Shown here: piece by piece, positions 48,529 through 61,500 of the stretch
Layout: every line of letters begins with the position of its first letter
How positions within the stretch are numbered: position 1 is the stretch's first letter
Assembly: GCF_032362555.1 (NCBI RefSeq)
Contig: NC_083512.1
Span: 1,042,001-1,106,000 of the forward strand
Origin: Amyelois transitella
Taxonomy: Eukaryota > Arthropoda > Insecta > Lepidoptera > Pyralidae
Direction of reading: 5' to 3'
Length of the DNA stretch: 64,000 bases
Notes under the pieces: model-generated
Told to the model about the DNA's origin: nothing
The model's input: only the letters and a program-made list of their open reading frames with translations
Database searches by the model: none
Position numbers and translations under genes: made by a program

Positions 48529-48699
48529 TTATTTCTTGCACTCAGCGGCCATCGCCATTAATTTCGATACTTTTGTTAAAAAAATTCGCGTAGCTACATT
48601 TTTGAGGGTAGTCCCATTACGAGTCGCCATCTTTTCACAATATCCTGTTATGCCCTCAGGAGGCAATGCGATACACGCTCTCACAGCTTTTAGCTCGTT
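48529..48699 (-). CDS. Orphan terminal exon of an unrecognised gene (56 codons + TAA)
   Basis: On the minus strand a strong acceptor (TTATTTTCGTCTTTCAG) is followed directly by 56 sense codons and TAA. The peptide begins NELKAVRACIALPPEG and ends MAMAAECKK; it has three Cys and is basic, without low complexity. Read back through the acceptor the frame stays open only to about 48750. No start codon lies near the 5' end, so this looks like the last exon of a multi-exon gene whose other exons lie to the right. I found no donor of matching phase in 49.0-52.0 kb; the one good GT donor I saw (about 49050) would create a stop. I do not recognise the family. It could also be a relic exon or a chance open frame behind a chance acceptor. 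Confidence 0.4.
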   Translation of the reverse strand, partial: NELKAVRACIALPPEGITGYCEKMATRNGTTLKNVATRIFLTKVSKLMAMAAECKK

Positions 48700-48754
48700 C
48701 TGAAAGACGAAAATAATGCTACATATATATACTAAAGAGCTTTCTTTTTCTTAA

Positions 48755-49010
48755 GTAACTAGCGCTATAACGCAGTTTGTTACCGCTTCTCCTGAACTGC
48801 CGCTTTGGAAGCGTTTCTTAAGTACCTAACTAATGCTGCAGTGCAGTTTGTTGCCGCTTCTACTGAACTGACGCTTTGGAAGCGGCACTACACATAGTTT
48901 TAAGTAATCTTTTCGCGATGTTGTGAAACCAAAAGATATGACATGATAAATATCAAGTGACGGTTAAAGTGTCCCTCGATAATTAATAAACAAATTGAAT
49001 TTGAATCCAA
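48755..49010 (+). repeat. Family E repeat with duplicated head
   Basis: The CTGACGCTTTGGAAGCG-type block occurs twice (about 48798 and 48868), each before an AGT(A/G) run; ends AATTGAATTTGAATCC. Confidence 0.75.
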
Positions 49011-51120
49011 CATTTCTGTCGACACATATTTTATCAGAGTAAATGCCACTTACATTGACAAAATGTCATTTTACCATAACCCAACAAAATACAATAACGC
49101 CACATCTTAACCCTGTTCCGCTGACAAAATGTGGAATAATTCCAAATCCATTTCAGTCAATCTCTATAACATCAAAAACATTTTTGTCAGAAAAACATAC
49201 ATAAAACAAGCGAAATAGAATATAAATTCGCGTAGCACGTAAGTTTTTAAACTTGATATTATTGTGTTTGATCTCAACTTAAGAGGATATACTAGGTTCA
49301 GCCGACAACATATTTCAGCCGAAAACATATTAAATTCTTTTAAACAGCTACACTTAAAATGTAATCAATATTTTATTTTTCAAATTAGGCAGTCAATTTA
49401 ATAAAATTTAGGTATTCTATTAAGCTCTTCTTTTAATTGTTAGGTTAAACAAAATAATTTTACAAAATTGCGAGAACACGGTGACAGCATCTATTTGTTA
49501 TGGAGTGTTTGCAAACTAAAGAAAATTGTTTACTAATATAGTGGCCCATAACCTTCACTTAATCGATTACGTTTAATTTTAAAGATCATAATAGCAATCA
49601 CGGCATAAGTATGCTCTGAGCAAGTAAGTATTTAATAACGGTAGAATTAAAACATAAGCCGATACGACTAATATTACATTGATTACATTTTGATTTGGTT
49701 TCACTATATTTGAGTTTGCATGGAATCGTACCCATGGAATGCACCTTAACATTGAGAAAATTGGGCAATGCCTTTCTTGAGATTGTCTTTATTTCTAGAT
49801 TGAGACTTTTTGCCGAAAATGCACACCCATCAGGATTTCCAAGAGTAAAAGCCTTTTTTCCGTATATCTTTCAAACAAACAACCAATAATTTCAAATTAT
49901 TAATTTCAAATTATTGGTGGACGACACCGGTACGCCCTCTTAACAAAAGCTGTCACATGTCACCCCAAAATATTCACACGTTGTGATGTAAAATAGATTT
50001 TTTTACTTCTTCATCCCTGTCCCAAAGAGGGGTATCGAATTTTATTAGCCCCCTTATAAGGGGATGTTTCCATTACCGTGTCAGATACTCAATGCTTTGG
50101 GGACATTTAAATTTTTAAACTTAATACAATATTTATTTCGTGAAGTGGAGGGAAAGTGTGTTTATTTTCCTCGCCATGAAATTTTTATTACGGAGGAGTT
50201 TGATAGAATTACTGGTGGGTTGTAATAGTTGTTATAATTTGCGAGTTAAGACTTTATTAGTTTGATATTTATCACGAGTGCAACTAAGCAAACAGCCGAT
50301 TGCAACCTCAAGTTTACTTGATTATTATCCTACATCAAGAACTTCATTTTAAAAACATAATAAACATGAGCTACTCTGACAAATTTGCCACAAAAACCTG
50401 ACATCCCACCAGCTGAAAACATGTTCCCTAACAAATCTGCGACATCGCACAAACAAAACTAAATCACAATCGTACAAATTGTCGCGCTTTATCTCGCAAA
50501 AGTACTTAAGCCGAACAAAGGCGACAACTGATAAACTGACAGCGAGCGACCAACTAAAAAAGGCACTAACATCCCGACACGAAATAAAAGGGTGCCGTGA
50601 ACGAAAACAGAAAACGTACACATTCGGAAAAGCATGGAAGCAACGGAAGGTTTTACAACTTCCGTTGACAAGATGGCCGTTCATTCAGCGCGGACGGAAA
50701 CTGCGGCGCAGCCCTGCTACACGATAAAACACGCACTCCGATTGTGGCAACCCTATTTTTGCTGCCAATCGAATATCAACTCTGTCGCTTTGAAAATACG
50801 ATTGAATTTTATCTGTAATGTTAAATGTTTCGCCGTCAAAAGGAAAGCAATGAGAGTCGTTGGCTTCAAGTGGGATCGGTTATTTCTCCCATCGGGTATG
50901 ATGTAAGGTTTTCCGCTGTCGATGATAACACGGTAATGGCGCCCTTTTGCCCTTTCATCGCGGCAAATGGGCACTGGTGGAGCGGGGAACGCAATCCAGG
51001 ACATTCTTTATTGAAATAAAGGAGTGCACGATGCAGATAACGACTATGATACGTTTTGTCGCGAGTGCGATAAAGTAATCGTTGTATTTCATGGGTTTCA
51101 AGCTAGTGTTATTGTTTGTG
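49011..51120. other. No gene recognised
   Basis: Mostly unique. 50010-50130 is a LINE-end-like repeat. 50480-51020 is CG-richer than its surroundings, with AAGATGGC near 50670, and might be a promoter or conserved element. No exon fits the orphan exon to its left. Confidence 0.35.
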
Positions 51121-51545
51121 ATACATACATACATAAACCAGGCCTTTTTCCCGGGGGGGTAGGCAGAGACCACACCTTTCCACTTGCCACGATACCTGCA
51201 TAATTCTGTCGCTTCATCCACATTCAAAGGTCTCTTTATGCAAGCTCGTCAATTTCGGGTACTCTTGACCAGACCTTTTGCTAGAACGTCTCCGAATTGA
51301 TCAAGGTACGTTCGTCTTTTTGTTACCGCTTCTTCTGCACTGACGCCTTGGAAGCGGCAGTAAACTTAGTTTTTAAGTAATTTATTTGACGTCAACCAAG
51401 TGTTACAACCAATGTTAAACCATACGACAATTATTAAGCGATATAATAGTATCCTATAATAATGAATAAAAAATTTTGAATTTTGAATTTTTTTTGAATT
51501 TTTGAAACTGTCATTTACACTTCCTTTGTATATTTGCTTAGTCAA
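51121..51545 (-). repeat. LINE family L 3' fragment interrupted by a family E repeat
   Basis: LINE L occupies 51121-51313 and resumes at about 51520-51545 (TTTGCTTAGTCAACCTG). Family E in plus orientation lies between (51314-51500). Confidence 0.7.
51314..51500 (+). repeat. Family E repeat inside LINE L
   Basis: TTGTTACCGCTTCTTCTGCA to AAAAAATTTTGAATTTTGAA. Confidence 0.78.
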
Positions 51546-51549
51546 CCTG

Positions 51550-52020
51550 TTTTCATATCTTTTGAATCAGTCAGATTTTTTGGTATAATTTTGATGTCGA
51601 AAAAAAATCAGTGTGATAATGAAAATATTTTTTTTAAGTATTTTAAATACCTTAAACATCTCAACTAAGAGAATATTCACTTCCCGAGTCCATCAGGACA
51701 TCTCCAAGTCGTTCTAGTTTCAAATCACGGGTTTACTGGTTTCTCTTGAGTCGCGAGGGTATTTAATATCTACCTATAACCCTTTTCACTCATTTCGGTA
51801 ATCGCTGCACCTATAATGTATATTGTTTATTTATTGTAGTTTTTATGTATGTTTATTATAATTATTTTATTTTATATTTTTGTGTAGGTATAAATATATT
51901 TATTTAGTTTGACCCCACATAAAGTTCTCCGTCAGAAGTCGTAAGTCCGCTAATTGTGCTATAGATTTGTATTTTTTGCAATGAAGTTTCGACTTACTTT
52001 GACTTAAGGTCCTATGTCCC
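51550..52020. other. No gene recognised
   Basis: AT-rich; 51680-51780 has short open codon runs but with stops in all frames. Right end is the 3' tail of the RTE-like fragment. Confidence 0.4.
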
Positions 52021-52361
52021 CTAGCTGGGGCAGAGGGCATCCACAGTGCGTCGCCATCCCGCTCGGTCTTGAGCTTCGCGTTTTATTTCGCTCCAAGTCT
52101 TCCCTAGATTCTTCACCTCTGCGATGATTGTCCGCAGGTCTGTTTAGGGCGGCCACGTTTACGCTTTCCTTGGGGATTCCAGTCTAGGGCTTGCCTCGGT
52201 ATGTGTTCGGGGTCCCTTCGGAGCGTATGGCCGATCCTGTTCCATTTGCGGCGTTTGATCTGCTGGTCGATCGGAGTCTCACCGCAGCGTTCCCACAGGT
52301 CAACGTTGGAGATTTTCTCAGGCCAGTAAACACCGAGAATACGGCGAAGACAGCGGTTAAA
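52021..52361 (-). pseudogene. RTE-like LINE reverse transcriptase C-terminus, frameshifted
   Basis: The minus strand reads a peptide like the C-terminal part of RTE-type endonuclease/reverse transcriptase polyproteins: FNRCLRRILGVYWPE, then RRKWNRIGHTLRR and NPQGKRKRGRPKQT. After RPKQT the frame is lost by a small indel near 52145, and the next frame continues with TIIAEVKNLGKTWSEI, DRAGWRRTVDA and a stop TAG at 52021-52023. The 5' side is truncated near 52361. A dead copy, ending about 190 bases before the start codon of the DRC11-like gene. Confidence 0.8.
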
Positions 52362-52554
52362 TTTTAATGAAGTTTTAATAAATAAATAAATATTTTTAGC
52401 CTTCACCATTTCTCTGGTCGTATAAAAACATAAGCGAGTTTCATTTCATTAATATTTTTTTAAATAAAAATTTCAGAGCCTACTTGATTTTATTAATACC
52501 GTACACAATTAACATTTCTAATGTATTTTGTTCATTGTAAATAATTTATTCAAA

Positions 52555-55500
52555 ATGTCCAGTGATTACTTCTTCAAGAAATGGAAAACTACTTTAGCTC
52601 GCTTGGATGAAATAGTGGAAATTGATAGCTTTTTACAGGCATGTGATTGTCAATTGTAACTCAATGTTGGTTTGGTCATGTTGAGAGAATATAATGGAAA
52701 GATGATGCCAAGTTTAACATAACTTATTTATGTATTCTGATAGAAACATTTGGTACAGGAACCCCGTAAATACTTGTAGTTTGATTTGAACCTAAATTAA
52801 ATTAACAATACACTCTGTACATCAATTTATTTAAAATTGCCAGCCCATATAAGTATCGTGTAAATTAATTCATCATAACAATGTATTCTCTCGTTATCCA
52901 TGGAAAAGAGTGGTCCTATCCTTTTTTCTTTTGGTGCCGAGAACCACACGGCAACTTTAATATTTTAATAAATGTAAAAAGGTGTAAGTTTTCATCATCT
53001 CAATTCCGAACGCGGCCTATCAGTCTTTTCAAGGCTGTTGACTCTATCTACCCCGCAAGGGTTATAGACGTGATAATATGTATGTATGTAAGTTAGTTTA
53101 TTTTCTTTCCAGGAATCGAAAGCTTACGACAAAACGCTCTGCGGAGCCTCTGAGAGATTGTCCGGGATACTAGCCCGGTACATCGTAGTATTCAACGAAG
53201 CATTAGATTGTAAGCAACACAATGCTCAAGTCCAGAAAATACCATTCATGGAAAATGTTGTACATGCCGTGTCTGAAAGGTGAATTGTTAATATTGAGAA
53301 CTAGCTGTGCCCGCGACTTCGTCCGCGTGGAATAGTTATTTTGGTCATCATTGAAGCCCTCAAGGATGAGAATAGTTTTCCCCGTTTTTTTTTTCACATT
53401 TTCCATTGCTTCTTCGCTCCTTAAAGTTGCAGCGTGATGTTATATAGCCTAAAGCCTTCCTCGATAAATGGTCTATTCAACACGAAAATATTTTTTCAAT
53501 TCGAACCAGTAGTTCCTGAGATTAGCGCGTTAAAACAAACAAACTCTTCAGCTTTAAAATATTAGTATAGATATCCAAAAAAAAGTATCCTATATTATTC
53601 CTAAAGGTATATTTCTTTAGCACACACATAGTTCTGGTAAAGTCAGATACAATAGAGTATCAGAATGTTTTATGTAATTACATGACTTACTCCTAGATTG
53701 TCATAAGCTGACTACGCCTTTACATACATAGAATCACACCTCTTTACCGGAGGGATATGCAGAAAACATGCCTATTTTTTTTTAAATTACACAGATTGAG
53801 TTAGCCTCGAAGTAAGTTTTGAAACTTGTGTTACGAGATACCAACTCAACGATATTACATTTTATAATAAATACTTACATAGATAAACATCCAAGACTCA
53901 AGCCAATCAGAGAAAGTTCGTTTCTCATCATGCCCTAGCCGGGATTCGAACCCGGGACCTCCGGTGGCACAGACAAGCGCACTACCGCTGCACCACAGAA
54001 CGCCTATTAACGAATATAACGCCAGGATGATGATGATTAGGGATTCTGAATAAAGTTAAAATAAGATTGCATTACCTACAGCCAAATTCAGCACGTACGA
54101 AATACTAACCATAGAAATAAGTACTGTATTGTCTTAGATTTTAGGAAGAGAAAATAAAGATTTTTATTATTATTATTATTTATTCCAATACCTACACATA
54201 AAAATTACCTCATTGCTTCTGATCCCAGGATCTTAGAACTCAAGCATGAACTCCGAAAACTTGATGGCAGCAACTACCAGTTCCTAGCTAACGGTATGAA
54301 AACCCACAGAGTTACTCCGAACGATGTTGAATTCATTGGCGTGCCTGATGAAACTCCAAGGTCAGAAGTATTGGATGATAAACTGAAGGAAATATTCAAA
54401 GCTGTGAAGGAAGAAAAAGAAAGGATTAGACTTGGTGAGAAACAAGACATTCAGGTCATGATTTAGATTTAAGAGATCTATATTTGTAAATTGACGACCG
54501 GTGAAAATGCTGCAGTGCAGTTTGTTTCGCCACCTTCGTCTACGCATGCGCTTTGGAAGCGGTAGTAATTATAATTAGATTTAAGTAATGTGACGTCTAT
54601 AAGTATCACTTATAGACGTCACATTACTTATATCCAATTTTGAAAATAAATCTATTCTATTCAGAAGATATTAGGATATAAATAAAAATATTATTTTAAG
54701 AACGAAATCCTAGTTAAGCAGATAGGTAAAAACACAGTGTGTGCACTAAAAACTGTTTCTGTTTTGGCGCATATTGTAAAAGTCAATTAACGGAACTGCT
54801 TTATAATTTTTGATTCTATCACTACATACATACATACCTACATATGGTCACGTCTATATCCCTTGTGGGGTAGACAAAGCCAACAGTCTTGAAAAGACTG
54901 ATAGGCCACGCACAGCTTTTTGGCTTAATGATAGAATAATTAATCTTAATCTATCACTACACTTTGTATAATTTTCAATTATAAAACTAAGTCATCCAGT
55001 TTGAGGTGGCCTTTGGGTCTAATGACTGATGACTCTGGCTAACCCCTGATGACCCCATAAGGGATAAAGCTATTGTATGTATGAACAAACTGTCTATTTT
55101 TATAATTTAGAACATGAAAAAGAAAAACTAAATGAAGAAAATAAAGAAGAAATAAATTGTTGGTGGGACGCTGACGATGAAGAAGAGGAAGACATCAAAA
55201 TGGAAGAGGTAAAAGAAAAATTAACTGAAGAAGAACTCAAAATTAGAGAAATGGCCGCTTTGATAAAAGCGCATGAAAGATCCAGGTGATAAAAATATAT
55301 TTACCTGATTATTTCTCGGTACAGTATATGAAACACATACGTACATACAATCACGTTTTTATACCGCTTTCGTTAATTATTTGCCCAATTTTTTTTTCTT
55401 AAAACATACGGTTAGACATTTACACAGAGCCAACAGTATCGCAAAGACTTAAAGGACGTTCAGCTAATTGAGATTCAAATAGTGACAGGTTGCTAGCCCG

Positions 55501-58500
55501 TCGCCTAAAAGAAGAATCCTAAGTTAATGACATCCATGGGAAAGAAACGGTGTGGTCTTATTCTGAAGTTCCAGAAACCACAGGGCATATCTAATGGATG
55601 AACGATAATTTGAAAGACACTGAAGCAGGCAACCAAGCTTGCAAACAAACCAACCAACTTTAAACTTACCAAGTGTGGCACATTTAATATACAATTTAAA
55701 TAGGCAGCATTTAGCGGCTTTTTTTTTTAATTTTCCAGCGGACCTGACATTTAAAGCCTATATAATAAATTTTTCACAAATCAGAAATGAGTTTGCGTAT
55801 AATAGTGATAAAGATAAATCTGCCCATTGTAATCTTGATTTGCAATAAAAACCCAGGTCTTGGCTAAGGCTACGACTCATCCCATATAAGAATAATCTTC
55901 TTAAACGGACACACATAGCGTCATAAGATAATACTATGTTTCAGACAATGTATACGTATGAGGACAAAAACTAAACAGCAAAGAGCTAGGTGGGTGAAGG
56001 AGCTGAATGGAACCCTGCCACCACCAGCAAGAGTGGAACTGAGGGAAAGAGCAGCAAATCTTATTCAGATGGCAACAAGGTTCACTTTTAATAATCTCAG
56101 TGCGATTTCGACTTGCATTGTTTTTAGACAAATTTTCATTGTTGTTTACTTAGAAGACAATAGGATCGTACACGTACTGCAAATCTTAAATGTATGCTTA
56201 TTGAAATAGTACATAAAGGTATTAACTATTTCCAAATAAAATTTCAAATAACTTCTTCAGAGTAATTTGAAAACTTTTACAGTATTCCAATGAAAACTTT
56301 TATTCCATGCACATTATTGCCTTTTGACAAATTTTATTAAAAGTTAACGAGTTGGTAAATTAATTAGATCAAGTTGATGCTATGCAGGGATTGTACAATT
56401 TGTAAAAGATATTTTAGTTTGTAATCTTTTTTTACTATTTTTTTTTAGTTTATACCTAATCATTGTTATTAAGATTACATTATAAATGGAACTGAATTTA
56501 AGAGAGAAAAAAAATTGATTAAATTATTTTTGATCATTTTAGAATATATTTTAAACAGAAAAGGACAAATATTGACCAGTGTCATCGCGACGAACTTCTA
56601 GGTGTACAGTATTGTGAACCGCCGAAAATGAAGGCCAAAGCCGGTTCTAACGAGGTAAGAAATGATTTTACAAAACACGAATAAATAAGAAGTAATAATA
56701 GTGATAAAAATTAAATAGATGAATGAATTATCTATAACACAAAAATAAATGTTGCAAACTTTAGCTAAGAATGCGATGAAAGCTACATATAGAGGCAAAA
56801 CAATGAATTAAAGCTAGACAACTTATACTTCTTTTTAGCTCAAATATTATTGGACAGAAATGCGTAAGAAATATATGAAACATAGGAGAATTTCGTTCGA
56901 AAATCTAAAGCAAAAGTACTCAACAGAGGTCACTGCTGAATTAAAAGAATATTACAGAGATGTTATCAGAGATTGGTTTTATTCCTGGTAAGATAGAATT
57001 ATAAATTATATATTTATAAGCATGTTATTCTATTTTGCAATCAAGGACATGCTCATTCAAACACCCCATTTTTATGTTTAGGTTTCAGGAAATCCAGTAT
57101 TTCCATGATATACCGAAAGAAACTGATGGCGGCATTGTCCCTATTATTAAAGACGAGATTCCATCTCCTGTTGTTTGGCTTGAAGAACATAAGAAAGCTT
57201 TAGAACAACAAAAAGCAAACAAAGGAAAATCTGCTCAAGAGGTATAGTCGTATACTTAATAGACATAGAAAATATTAACAGAATTTGTGTAGACAGTATA
57301 GTTTGTGTGTAGCCTAGCTTTCTGCATCAAGATATTTAAAAAGATAACCCAATTTGCCAGTGTTAAGTCAATAATAGGTTTACTTATTTTTATTTAACAT
57401 ACGAGTATCTTTTTCTCAAATAGTTAAAGTTCGCGAAACAAGAAGCAAAACGGGAGCAGATGTTGCAAAAGCGAGAAGAACAAATGAAATTGAAGTTACA
57501 AGCGCAAATGATGAAGAAGTTGCTGAAAAACCCCAACCAACATCCGGGATATCATTATCCTATATCTCAAAAACTTACACATATTGTTGAGGTATTTTCC
57601 ATTGATAATGTTTTTAAATTGAATCATATAAAAGAAAATAATACGTCATATATACTTTACTCTACAGGCAATGGAAGAATATCATAAATACTGGGACGAA
57701 CTTGACGACACAGAAGTAAAAACTGTTAAAGAGAAATTTATAAAAGATCTGGACGTTTCTGATGCTTGTAAAGAAGTGAAGATTGAAGTATCTAACTATG
57801 TTTATGAAGATATGACGTACGTATTAGTTAAAAAGGACAACAAAGTTATTCAACTTATAAGAAACAAAATGAAATTTATGATACTTAAAACGTGTCAACG
57901 ATTTGCTCTAAAGATAAAGATTTAAATCTCTTTGTTTAAATGATTAGTACAGTAAGTAACATATCATTTACAACAGGGAAGAGCTGAAACTGCTTAAGAC
58001 AGCATTAAAAACAGATTATTTGAATATGGGTGAGAAAATGCTGGAACCTTTGAAAGAAAAGTCAAAAAAGAAACGAAAAAAGAAAAAAAAACTACAAGCA
58101 ACAATCAGTGAACACATTTATGAGCAACTTCAAGTAAGATTTTTTTTTAAATAATTAATGCCTATATTATTAAACGTATTGTGATTTAAAAAAGAGACAA
58201 ATAATTAAGTCAAACTCTTGTGCTTGTACTAAAGAACTAGATGGCATTGATGATGATAAGGAGAGCTACACTTACATTTTTACTATTACTGTTTGAACCA
58301 TTTTTGGTGGAATCTATTGTAACTTGCATGAGGTCTTTATCAAAATTGTCTTCTTCACTTCAACAATTGCAACATTATCTTCGTTTCTTTCTTTTGCTTT
58401 TGTCTTCTAAGATACTGATCATTTACTTTAGCCAATATTTGAAACAAGAAAATTCTTCAATTTAGCTAATACGAAGACACTGCGACCAGTAACACAAATT

Positions 58501-61500
58501 TCCACTGTTCACAGAAATTGGCCATGGAAGACATACTCAAAGAGTATAAACGCACTTCTCTGGAGGACTTCTTGGGAGATCACAATTTGGTTGGGGACGA
58601 TATTCGTTGCAACTACGGGTGAGTATTCATACATTATGCTGATTCGAGTTCAATTCTCGGAAATGTCAGATTAATTTTATAATAACAAATTGGTAAAATG
58701 GTTACAATATACATACATACATACATATAATCACGTCTATATCCCTTGTGGGGTAGACAGAGCCAACAGTCTTATAAAGACTGATAGGTAGGCCACGTTC
58801 AGATATTTGGCTTTAAGATTTTTTTAATATGTTATCATAAGTGCCGTGTGGTTTCCGGCACCAATACAAAAAAGAATAGAACCACTCCATCTCTTTCCCA
58901 TGGATTTCGTAAAAGGCGACTAAGGGATAGGCTTACAAACTTTGGATTCGTTTTTAAGCACACCTGTCACTATTTGAATCTCAATTCTATCATTAAGCCA
59001 AATAGCCAAATATCCACTATTCAGTCATTTCAAGACTGTTGGCTCTGTCTACCCCGCAAGGGACATAGACGTGACCATATGTATGTATGTTAACATAACA
59101 TTATACTCCAGCCAAGCTCTCCCGTTCGCTGGTGAAACTAGAAGCGTGTGGTGGGAGCGTTGTCGGGAAGTCATCCGTGGAAAAAGGAAGGTTCTCATTG
59201 TTGGGCCGAAGGGTAGCGCGAAGACCATACTGGTCCATGCGCTTGCATCTCTGAATGGTAAGCTAATGTTCCGCCATGACCAAAACGATACATACATACA
59301 TATGGTCACGTCTATATTCCTTGCGGGGTAGACAGAGCCAAAAGTCTTGAAAAGACTGAATGGCCACGTTCAGCTATTTGACCAAAAGGATTTTATAACC
59401 AAACTAGCTGTGCCCGCGACTAGGTCCGCGTGGAATAGTTATTTTGGGCATCATTGAAGGATGAATAATTTTGCCCCGTTTTTTTTTCTCATTTTCCATT
59501 ATTTCTTCGCTCCTTATAATTGCAAAAATTCTTTTTGTATTGAATAGAACATTTATCGAGGAAGGCTTTAGGCTATATAACATGACGCTGCAACTTTTGG
59601 GAGCGAAGAAATAATGGAATATTCGAAAAAAAAAAAAAAAAAGAAGATTATTCATCCTTGAGGGCTTCAATGATGCCCAAAATAACTATTCCACGCGGAC
59701 AAAGTCGCGGGCACAGCTAGTATTGTATACATGCGAACATAGATATTATCTCTTACGAGAGAGACTGTTCAAACTTCTATGAATTTCATTTTCAAACATT
59801 CAACCTCTTTGTGTTACTATTTGTTTGTTGCTAGCCAAGTGCTGGCCAGTTATAAAAACAATACTTTATTTTTTATTTGATGGAATGCTAGTGAAAAAAT
59901 TCGAATTTTTTTGACATCTAAACAAAACAAATTTAATGAGTGCATGTTTTTAAGAATTAAATCCTGTCTTAGTTAATTTTTATCTAACCAATAATTGTGA
60001 TAATCAGTGCAAATATACCAACATTGAATTTCTTAACCACAAATATCAGTTTCATTTTTCCAGTTCAAACATTTCACCATAAACAGAGACAGAGCCAAAA
60101 ATCTCGGAAAAGACTACAAGGTTATAATAATGTGAAATTATATATTTTTCAGATGCAGCACTATTTGAAATAGACCCGTGTAAGATGCCAGGTATTCTGA
60201 TATCGGCCGTTTACCTACAATCACTGGTGGCGACCATCACGAAATGTGCCCAAGTGGTACAACCTTCGGTCATTTATATAAGGAATGTTCACCGATTATA
60301 TTATATTAAGGTAGGAAAGCGATATACATACATACATACATAAAATCACGTCTATATCCCTTGCGGGGTAGACAGAGCCAACAGTCTTGTAAAGACTGAT
60401 AGGCCACGTTCAGTTATTTGGCTTTAAGATAGAATTGAGATTCAAATTGTGACAGGTTGCTAGCCCATCGCCTAAAAAAGAATACCAAGTATGTAAGCAT
60501 ATCCCTTAGTCGCCGTTTACGACATCCATGGGAAAGAGATGGAGTGGCGCCATTCTTTTTTGTATTGGTGCCGGGAACCACACGGCGACAAGTGGTCCAA
60601 CCTTCGGTCATTTATATAAGGAATGTTCACCGATTATAAGTATTATATTAAGGTAGGAAAGCGCTGTTTCAACATATACATTAATACATACAATTACGTC
60701 TACATCCCTTGCGAGGCAGACGTTCAACTGTTTGGCTTGATTAAAATAGTGACAGGTTGCTAGCCCATCGCCTAAAAATCGTCCTTAGTCGCCTTTTACG
60801 ACGTCCATGCTTTAATCTCACCCTTTATCTATCACTTACTAATAGACAGCGAACAGCCTTAACTTTAGGTCTAGAGAATTGAAATTTGACATGTAGATTC
60901 CTTATATGGTCTAGGGTTGCAATAAGAGAGGATTTCCCGAAATTCCCACGGGAAATTACGGGAATTAACGGGATTTTTCTATAGACGGGGTGGAGTTGTG
61001 GGCGACCTTATGTTACTATGTCTATCAACAATTGTAATAATTGTGTATGTTTATTTATTCTTTATTTTGTACGTTGTAGGTACGTAATGCTAATTAAACA
61101 AATTCGGTTAAGCAGAGAACCTTTGTGTGTTTGCAGACTCCCACAGAAATCGCCGATATAAATATCAGCTTACTGAACCACTATTTAGTGAAGAAGTTGT
61201 GTAAAAGATTCAACAAGACTGACAAAGTTACTGTAATAGGTTAGTAATGTTCAGTTCTTCAGAATGACGCAGTCAACTAAGAATCCACAATGTTATTTTC
61301 ATCTGAACATAATGAACCTACTTTTCACACAAAATATATGATAAAACAATGAAAATCGAAGAGCTAACATAATTAAGTGGACTCACTCTTAATGGTACTC
61401 CAAGGCCCCTATTTTTTAAATTGTTTTTTGCCTTTTACCTACATACATAATATCACGCCTTTTTCCCGGAGGGGTAGGCAGAGACTACATCTTTCCACTT

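Noticed and set aside
49046..49170. Possible upstream exon for the orphan exon (GTAAGT donor, signal-like MWRYCILLGY)
   Set aside because: Joining it to 48699 in the required phase makes a TAA stop.
50479..50906. Cluster of short ORFs in a CG-richer region
   Set aside because: Present in several frames and both strands at once, as expected from base composition; no coding signature.
53929..54003. tRNA gene candidate in DRC11 intron 2
   Set aside because: Same reason: no acceptor stem, part of a full SINE B.
54435..54456. Alternative donor for DRC11 exon 3 at CAG|GTCATG (54455)
   Set aside because: Its phase does not fit exon 4; the GTGAGA donor at 54435 keeps the frame.
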